From the NCBI GenBank assembly GCA_023391535.1, contig JAEWAU010000028.1, forward strand, positions 1-10,525: a DNA stretch of 10,525 nucleotides, written 5' to 3'. Below are positions 6,694 through 10,525 of this stretch, one piece after another. The DNA is from Bacillota bacterium (GTDB lineage Bacteria > Bacillota > Clostridia > Oscillospirales > Ethanoligenentaceae). The notes under the pieces were generated by a model. The model was not told where the DNA came from and searched no databases. It saw only the letters and a list, made by a program, of their open reading frames with translations. Both the position numbers and the translations under genes were made by a program. How positions within the stretch are numbered: position 1 is the first letter of the stretch; each line of letters begins with the position of its first letter.

Positions 6694-6734
6694 CGCGTAA
6701 GCGCCCCGGGGAAAGGCCCCGAGGCGCTTACGCG
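6694..6734 (-). promoter_or_regulatory. Large stem-loop at the 5' end of the ygjP-ABC mRNA
   Basis: Two 18-base arms (6694-6711 and 6717-6734) pair with one mismatch around a 5-base loop. The predicted transcription start is at about 6738, so the mRNA would begin almost directly with this stem. Smaller hairpins (GGTTT-GCG-AAACC and a CGGGTG/CACGCCCG stem) follow before the ribosome binding site. No T-run follows, so it is not a simple terminator. It may stabilise the mRNA or control expression. Confidence 0.6.
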
Positions 6735-6744
6735 GCATACGCTT

Positions 6745-6773
6745 ATTGTACCGCGCGGCAAAGAAAAAGTCAA
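6745..6773 (-). promoter_or_regulatory. Near-consensus promoter of the ygjP-ABC operon
   Basis: On the minus strand TTGACT (6768-6773) and TACAAT (6745-6750) are separated by exactly 17 bases. This is the best sigma-A-type promoter in the window. It sets a leader of about 120 bases. Confidence 0.8.
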
Positions 6774-6793
6774 AAACCGCCGCGCCCGCTATA

Positions 6794-6885
6794 GCAATTC
6801 CACTTAAAATTGCGGGATGCTGTGTTTCGTCTATCCGCCTCCCTTGGTTCGGCGAAACACCTTATCCATTTAAAGCGGAAATGCC
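6794..6885. repeat. Long imperfect palindrome in non-coding DNA
   Basis: GTGTTTCG (6822-6829) and CGAAACAC (6853-6860) form a perfect inner stem around 23 bases. The outer flanks stay complementary with small bulges, pairing ATTCCACTTAAAAT with ATTTAAAGCGGAAAT. The element is more AT-rich than its surroundings and contains no gene. It lies between the end of the YtaF-like gene and the ygjP promoter, and looks like a dispersed hairpin element (REP or MITE-like) or a structured RNA. Confidence 0.55.
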
Positions 6886-6924
6886 GCAGAGGCGACGCCG
6901 CATGACGGATGGCGCGGCGCTGCC

Positions 6925-7548
6925 CTAAAAGAACAGCCCCGCCACGCCCAGGGCGACGATGACCAGAGCGGAGATGAGATCGGCGTACCGGCCCAGAAAA
7001 TCCGCAAACAGGCTGTACCCCAGCTTGCAGCCCAGCCAGAGGAGCAGCAGGCTCGTAAAAAACGTGGCGGCGGCTGTTTCGGCGATGTTGAAGCCCGCGA
7101 TGCTGGCCCCGATGCCCAGCCCGAGGTTGTTGATCGAAAGGGCCAGCGCCAGCAGCGCCGCTTCGCGCAGGTCGATGTCGCCCGAACGGTCCGCGTCCGC
7201 CTCTTCGGGCTTTTCCAGAAGCTCCGCGGGCAGGAACTTTTCCTCCTGCTCCGCGCGTTCCGCGCTGCGGAGGCGTTTTTTCAGAAACGAAACGAGGAAC
7301 CACAATCCCATTGCGATAAGCACGCCGCTGCCCAGGATGTTCGCGGCCGCGGCGGAGAAAAAGCCGCCGATGAGCCGGCCGAACAGCATGGAGACGACGG
7401 TGCACGCCACGGATACGAGCCCGATGATGAAATTGCTGAAAAACCCGATGCGGATTTTGCGGATGCCGTAGGCCGCGCCTACGGTGAGGTTGTCGAGATT
7501 GGCGACGAAAGCGAACAGCAAAATGGAGAGAAAGGGCAAAGAAAGCAC
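6925..7548 (-). CDS. YtaF/MntP-like six-helix membrane protein
   Basis: This 207-residue protein has two homologous membrane halves, each with about three helices (near residues 7-27, 37-58, 68-88 and 130-150, 157-177, 190-207), split by a charged loop rich in Glu (92-127). The first half has ANLDNLTVGAAYGIRKIRI, the D-x4-G motif of MntP and of the sporulation protein YtaF; YGIRKIRI is especially like YtaF. The second half has SINNLGLGIGA, with Asn140 where the paired Asp is expected. MntP exports manganese; YtaF's function is not firmly known. The start is uncertain: GTG at 7548 has a weak site, while TTG at 7539 has AGGTG 6 bases upstream. No strong promoter or terminator is assigned; the palindrome at 6794-6885 lies downstream. 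Confidence 0.8.
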   Translation of the reverse strand: MLSLPFLSILLFAFVANLDNLTVGAAYGIRKIRIGFFSNFIIGLVSVACTVVSMLFGRLIGGFFSAAAANILGSGVLIAMGLWFLVSFLKKRLRSAERAEQEEKFLPAELLEKPEEADADRSGDIDLREAALLALALSINNLGLGIGASIAGFNIAETAAATFFTSLLLLWLGCKLGYSLFADFLGRYADLISALVIVALGVAGLFF

Positions 7549-7818
7549 CTGCCAGTCTGTGTTCCGGGCCGCGGCGGGCGGCGTGCCGCGCGCCGGGAAA
7601 TTTGCGCCGGCCCCGCCGCATCCTGATTTTCGATTCGGCAGCGGAGGAAATCCGCATCAAGAGCCTTGCTCGCCGGGTTTTGACACGGATTTTTATCCAC
7701 AACCTGACCGGAAACCGTTGAAAGCTCCGGGCGCGGGCCGCAATACCATACTATGGCGGCGTATTGTCCCTGTTTCCCGCTTGCGTGCGGGAGGGCAGGT
7801 GTTTTTTCCCTGCGGATG
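7549..7818. other. Divergent intergenic region, mostly featureless
   Basis: This region separates two divergently transcribed genes. Open frames here on both strands read as low-complexity GC shadows without ribosome sites, so no gene is called. It must hold the promoter of the YtaF-like gene, but I see no convincing pair of boxes. The notable sites are an exact DnaA box and an isolated TTGACA (7680-7685) with no -10 at the right distance. Confidence 0.45.
7693..7701 (+). promoter_or_regulatory. Single consensus DnaA box
   Basis: TTATCCACA matches the DnaA-box consensus exactly. It is alone, without neighbouring boxes or an AT-rich unwinding region, so it is not an origin. It may be a regulatory box or chance. 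Confidence 0.35.
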
Positions 7819-7827
7819 TGGTACAAT
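7819..7827 (+). promoter_or_regulatory. Extended -10 promoter of the ACT-like gene
   Basis: TGGTACAAT is an extended -10 element about 73 bases before the ATG. The -35 region is only T-rich (around 7801-7807). The leader contains GGCGCGC (7844-7850) pairing with GCGCGCC (7868-7874) just before the ribosome binding site, a possible translational control hairpin. Confidence 0.55.
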
Positions 7828-7899
7828 AACAAAAAAGAACGGCGGCGCGCGAAGCCGGGCCGGAACGGCGCGCCGGGGGCAACAGAAAGGATGGATAAA

Positions 7900-8148
7900 A
7901 TGGAGACGTTTCAGATCATGCTCGTAAAGGTGAACCACCGGATGCAGAAAGCGCCGCAGATGCAGGAAGTGTTCACCAAGTTCGGCTGCAACATTAAAAT
8001 GCGCCTGGGGCTGCACGAGGCGGGAGACGCCTGCTCCAACGAGGGGTTGATCGTGCTGCAGCTCGTGGGCAACGAGGAGGAGTTCGCCTCGTTCCAGCGG
8101 GAGCTCGAAGCCCTCGAAGGCATCACGACCAAGCGCGTTTCCATCTGA
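7900..8148 (+). CDS. Small ACT/ferredoxin-fold protein, possibly TM1266-related
   Basis: This 82-residue protein starts METFQIMLVKVNHR and has an alternating strand-helix-strand-strand-helix-strand pattern expected of an ACT or ferredoxin-like fold: strand FQIMLVKV, helix QMQEVFTKFG, strand IKMRLGLHE, strand GLIVLQLVG, helix EEEFASFQRELEAL, strand TTKRVSI. Cys30 and Cys45 are present. Small clostridial proteins of this type (TM1266 family) are linked to iron-hydrogenase systems; the relationship is suggested by size and pattern only. ATG at 7900 is preferred because AGAAAGGA lies 8 bases upstream; the ATG at 7891 abuts that site. It is monocistronic, with its own promoter and a strong terminator. 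A regulatory, ligand-binding role is the most reasonable guess. Confidence 0.8.
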   Translation: METFQIMLVKVNHRMQKAPQMQEVFTKFGCNIKMRLGLHEAGDACSNEGLIVLQLVGNEEEFASFQRELEALEGITTKRVSI

Positions 8149-8149
8149 T

Positions 8150-8192
8150 TTTATGCGTCCGCGCCGCAAGGCGTATGCGAGGTGCGCATAAA
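8150..8192. repeat. 8-bp inverted repeat after the ACT-like gene
   Basis: TTTATGCG (8150-8157) and CGCATAAA (8185-8192) are perfect reverse complements around 27 bases, starting directly after the stop codon. It may assist termination or mRNA stability. Confidence 0.5.
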
Positions 8193-8195
8193 GAA

Positions 8196-8221
8196 GGGGC
8201 CGTCCCAGAAGGGACGGCCCC
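8196..8221. terminator. Perfect 11-bp terminator between convergent genes
   Basis: GGGGCCGTCCC, loop AGAA, GGGACGGCCCC, followed by TATTT on the plus strand and by TTCTTTAT on the minus strand. It ends the ACT-like gene and can block transcripts arriving from the TnpB-like gene. Confidence 0.88.
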
Positions 8222-8361
8222 TATTTAAATAGCTGCGCTTGAACGGCGAAACGCCGTCTCCGCTCAGCGGAACGCCTCCGCGCAAGGGATACCCCGCGTG
8301 CGCAGCGGCATGGTGCGGCAGCTAATGCACCCGGAAGGGAAAACGGCTGCGAAGCCGCGGC
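8222..8361 (-). other. Hairpin-rich non-coding stretch downstream of the TnpB-like gene
   Basis: No gene is supported. Several short hairpins occur in a row: ACGGCG-AAA-CGCCGT (8243-8257), CCGC-TCA-GCGG (8260-8270, inner loop), GGTGC/GCACC (8312-8331) and CGGCT-GCGA-AGCCG (8344-8357). In TnpB elements the guide RNA is commonly encoded at and beyond the 3' end of the protein gene, which is this position. The stretch is also bounded by terminators on both sides. An RNA gene is possible but unproven. Confidence 0.35.
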
Positions 8362-8417
8362 AAAAAAACTACAGGCGCCCCGGAACGAACCGCACGGCGT
8401 CCTGCAGGCGGGGCGCC
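8362..8417 (-). terminator. Terminator overlapping the end of the TnpB-like gene
   Basis: On the minus strand GGCGCCCCG (from 8409-8417) pairs with CGGGGCGCC (from 8374-8382) around a 26-base loop that can itself fold. TGTAG, which includes the stop codon, and seven T follow. The stem lies inside the last codons of the gene. Confidence 0.6.
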
Positions 8418-9928
8418 CGGCGAAGCTTTTGCAGGAGGCCGTATTTTTTGGCGTCGCTTTCAAAGCCGGAGGCGCCGCTCAGAAATCTCTGGAGCGCCCC
8501 GTAAAGCGCCGCCTTGTCCGCGCCCTGCGGCAGCGGGAACGCAAAGCCGAGCGCGCGGTTGAAAAAGAGCGTGGAGCCGTCCTTTGCGGCGAAATAGAGG
8601 GGGACCCGCGCGGCTTGATACCGGCTCAGGCGCCGGGCCAGATTTTCGCTGCCCACGTTCGCTGCGGGGGATGCGTAGCCGCATTCCACGCAGGCGAACA
8701 GCTCTTTGGTGATGCGGTTGCGGCGCGTGCGGCCTCCGCAGAGGGGGCAGGTGAAAAACAGGCCGTTGGCGCTCACCTCGATGGGCGCGGGCAGCCCTTT
8801 TTCGGGCAGCTTGTAGCTCAGAATTTCGGAAAGCTTCTTGTACTGGGGAAGGCGCAGGATGTACCCGGCGGCCGCCTCGCCGGCGCGCGCGGAGCCCGCC
8901 GGAACGGTAAGCCGGTCGCCTTTTCCGCCCTCCGCCTCCAACACCACCTGAGAGGCGTGCTCCCCGGCCAGCTCCGCCACGCGGTTGGCCAGCAGATGCA
9001 GCAGCTGGGCGGGCTGCGCCGAAAGCGCGATGCGTCCCTGCGCAAGAATTTCATCCTTGCGGCAAACCGTGTAGTGCAGCCCGCCCGGGGCGCGTGAAAC
9101 GCCCATGGTGGATGCGGTTTTGGATGCGCGCCCGGTGCCGCACGCGATGTTCACGCACAAATAGTATGCCCCGCCTTTTTTCACCAGGCGCGCCGTGTGC
9201 AGCAGGGCGGGGTTTTGCAATGCGAGGCGCAGGCTGTCGTACTGCTTTCGGCCGAAGGCCAGCGGCAGAACCACAAAGCGCTGCCGCCCGGGGCTGGGAG
9301 GCGCGGGCGGAAGGCCGGGCGCCACCACGCGCAGGCTCAGCGCGCCCGGAAGCTCCCCGGCGTCAAAGGCGTCCTCGCGGTTTGCCAGGTAGAGCTTTGC
9401 GTAAAAGCGGTCCTTGTATTCGTCGTAGAGCAGGCAGTAATCCCGGCAATCGGAATAGCGCGCGAAATAGAGCGAGTGGAGCTTGCCCGTGTGCGCGAGC
9501 AGCCGCGCGGTTTCCGCTTCGTAGCGCCGCCGGCCGAGCTCGCCCGCGTCGAAACGGGCGTTCAGCGCTTCCAGCGAGGGCACGAAACGGTCCGGGTCAC
9601 AGGTCACGTCGGGGTAGCCCGCCGCGGGATTTTTGCGCTTCTGGGCAACGTAGGCCGACGCGATGCCTGCAAACTCCATTTTAAGCGAATCTTTAAACGG
9701 CTGAATATGAAAAAGGTTGAGGCTTTTGGAAAGGTCTTTGTCCACAAGGCCGAGCAGGGCGCGCTGCGTCACCGTTTCTTTCGAGGCGGCGAGCGCCGAA
9801 AGCTTTTCCCGGCTGCCGTCGAGCAGGGCCTGCAGCGCGCGGGAATAGCGGAGCAGCGCCGCGTCCATCAGGGCGCGTTTGCGGCTCCCCGGCCGGTAGA
9901 GCTGCAGCGTGAGCGTTTTATATGCCAT
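8369..9928 (-). CDS. TnpB/Cas12-like protein with degenerate RuvC site
   Basis: This 519-residue protein has the layout of an IS200/IS605 TnpB. The N-terminal part includes TLQLYRP and the segment PFKDSLKMEFAGIASAYVAQ (77-96). DYCLLYDEYKDRFYAKLYL (163-181) resembles the strand before RuvC-I. A RuvC-II-like VVLEAEG holds Glu331. A zinc ribbon uses CPLC (394-397) and CVEC (413-416). Where RuvC-I should read GxD, it has MGVSRAPGG with Ser278. After the ribbon, where DxNAAxNI is expected, it has AANVGSENLA with Ala423. Two of three catalytic acids are thus absent, so DNA cleavage is unlikely. It is longer than common TnpB (about 400) with some 90 extra residues at the C-terminus. The frame is intact and uses host-like GC-rich codons, with GGTGGGG 7 bases before ATG and only 15 bases after the upstream gene. 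No TnpA or transposon ends are seen. A domesticated RNA-guided binder is the leading idea; a decayed transposase is the alternative. Confidence 0.8.
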   Translation of the reverse strand: MAYKTLTLQLYRPGSRKRALMDAALLRYSRALQALLDGSREKLSALAASKETVTQRALLGLVDKDLSKSLNLFHIQPFKDSLKMEFAGIASAYVAQKRKNPAAGYPDVTCDPDRFVPSLEALNARFDAGELGRRRYEAETARLLAHTGKLHSLYFARYSDCRDYCLLYDEYKDRFYAKLYLANREDAFDAGELPGALSLRVVAPGLPPAPPSPGRQRFVVLPLAFGRKQYDSLRLALQNPALLHTARLVKKGGAYYLCVNIACGTGRASKTASTMGVSRAPGGLHYTVCRKDEILAQGRIALSAQPAQLLHLLANRVAELAGEHASQVVLEAEGGKGDRLTVPAGSARAGEAAAGYILRLPQYKKLSEILSYKLPEKGLPAPIEVSANGLFFTCPLCGGRTRRNRITKELFACVECGYASPAANVGSENLARRLSRYQAARVPLYFAAKDGSTLFFNRALGFAFPLPQGADKAALYGALQRFLSGASGFESDAKKYGLLQKLRRAPRLQDAVRFVPGRL

Positions 9929-9943
9929 GGCGCGACCCCACCC

Positions 9944-10525
9944 TCACTGTTCGTTTTCGCCTGCGGGTTCCTGCAAAACCGGCCCGCTTTTTGCACGGGG
10001 GCGCAGAAAACGCAGCAGAGCCACGGAAAAATCGTCGTCCGGCTTTGCGCCGCAAAGCGTTTCGCCCGCCCGGAGCAGAAGAGTCCCTAGCCTTTCGGCC
10101 TCGATATGGGGCTTATAGGCGCCCTGCAAAAACGCCGCGGCCGCCTTGCGCGAAAACCCGTCCGGAATATCGGGAAGCTCCCTGCCGGGCGCGCCGCACA
10201 GGAGCGCCGCCGTATCCGCTTCCCGCGCGGAAAGCGACACCGACTGCACGCCGTTCTCTGTTTCGCGCAGCTCCGGCTCCCGCAGCCGCCCGCGCAGCAG
10301 AAAAACGGGAGGGGCCATGCGGTATTGCGCCGCCAGCAGGGAGCCGTCGGCGCGCATTTGCGCCACCGCGAACGCCGTGAAGGGCCCGTCAGGCGGCTGC
10401 ACACGCGAAAGCGCCAGCGCCGCCTCTTCGGGGCTCTGCCCCGCGCGCAGCAGCGAGGAAAGCATGCCCGCGGCAAGCGCGGCGCGCGCGGCGGCGGCCG
10501 CGGAGGAGCCGCGCGGAGCCTGCCG
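9944..10525 (-). CDS. SpoIIE/PP2C-type phosphatase domain protein, C-terminal part
   Basis: Only the last 193 residues are in the window; the N-terminus lies beyond the right edge. The visible part reads like the second half of a SpoIIE-type serine phosphatase: helix MLSSLLRAGQSPEEAALAL, strands FTAFAVAQM and GSLLAAQYRM, then APPVFLLRGR, and the end KPDDDFSVALLRFL with the acidic metal-binding pair. The usual internal SDG before the last helices appears as LLCGAP (visible residues 108-113), so one metal ligand seems missing and activity may be lost or altered. Clostridial proteins of this type act in anti-sigma or hydrogenase-linked signalling; the substrate here is unknown. It ends 15 bases before the TnpB-like gene, so the two are almost certainly one transcript. 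Confidence 0.72.
   Translation of the reverse strand, partial: RQAPRGSSAAAAARAALAAGMLSSLLRAGQSPEEAALALSRVQPPDGPFTAFAVAQMRADGSLLAAQYRMAPPVFLLRGRLREPELRETENGVQSVSLSAREADTAALLCGAPGRELPDIPDGFSRKAAAAFLQGAYKPHIEAERLGTLLLRAGETLCGAKPDDDFSVALLRFLRPRAKSGPVLQEPAGENEQ

Noticed and set aside
6694..6734. Terminator for the YtaF-like gene
   Set aside because: The stem lies downstream of the next operon's promoter and lacks a T-run on either strand.
7693..7701. Replication origin
   Set aside because: Only one DnaA box is present, with no box cluster, AT-rich unwinding region or dnaA/dnaN genes.
6770..7702. Arg/His-rich minus-strand frame covering the YtaF-like gene
   Set aside because: It is out of frame with six clear membrane helices and runs through the non-coding palindrome.
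7753..7899. N-terminal extension of the ACT-like protein
   Set aside because: The extension is Arg/Gly-rich shadow that spans the promoter and hairpin leader; the ribosome site places the start at 7900.
8369..9928. Active insertion sequence of the IS200/IS605 group
   Set aside because: There is no TnpA, no recognisable left or right ends, two RuvC aspartates appear lost, and the gene is tightly packed behind another gene.

Overview
The window reads as chromosomal DNA of a GC-rich, probably spore-forming Clostridia-type Firmicute, perhaps a gut Oscillospirales or Christensenellales relative. Reasons: strong AGGAGG-like ribosome binding sites with frequent GTG/TTG starts, a CymR-like Rrf2 regulator ending in MFYI, a YtaF/MntP-type membrane protein, a SpoIIE-type phosphatase domain, and a DUF362 ferredoxin protein of the clostridial kind. 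No rRNA, tRNA, CRISPR array or intact insertion sequence was found. Family assignments were made by reading motifs, without any database search.

Layout, left to right. 1-1260: a DUF362 bis-[4Fe-4S] protein on the minus strand with a TTG start and an extended -10 promoter. 1359-1823: an AT-rich, probably acquired gene for a stand-alone GyrI-like effector-binding protein. 1961-2005: a strong two-way terminator. 2040-2477: a CymR-like Rrf2 repressor lacking the IscR cluster cysteines, with a 12-bp tandem repeat upstream. 2688-3266: an HD-domain phosphohydrolase with a clear promoter. 3579-3899: on the plus strand, a 106-residue Gly/Cys/Asn/Trp repeat protein, followed by a 30-bp palindrome and a strong two-way terminator. 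4093-6615: a two-gene minus-strand operon (YgjP-like metallopeptidase, then an MsbA-type ABC exporter) behind a near-consensus promoter and a leader with a large stem-loop. 6794-6885: a long imperfect palindrome without a gene. 6925-7548: the YtaF/MntP-like membrane protein. 7900-8148: on the plus strand, a small ACT-like protein. 8196-8221: a terminator between convergent genes.

The right end (8222-10525) is the most unusual part. The C-terminal half of a SpoIIE/PP2C-type phosphatase domain is followed after 15 bases by a 519-residue TnpB/Cas12-like protein, both on the minus strand. Read by eye, the TnpB-like protein keeps its zinc ribbon but has lost the first and third RuvC aspartates, and no transposon ends or TnpA gene are visible. 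The phosphatase-like protein appears to have lost its internal SDG metal motif while keeping the terminal DD. A cluster of small hairpins lies just downstream of the TnpB-like gene, where guide RNAs of this family are usually encoded. Together this suggests a domesticated, possibly RNA-guided, nuclease-dead TnpB protein co-expressed with a signalling-type phosphatase domain. That reading is an inference and needs alignment and transcript evidence.
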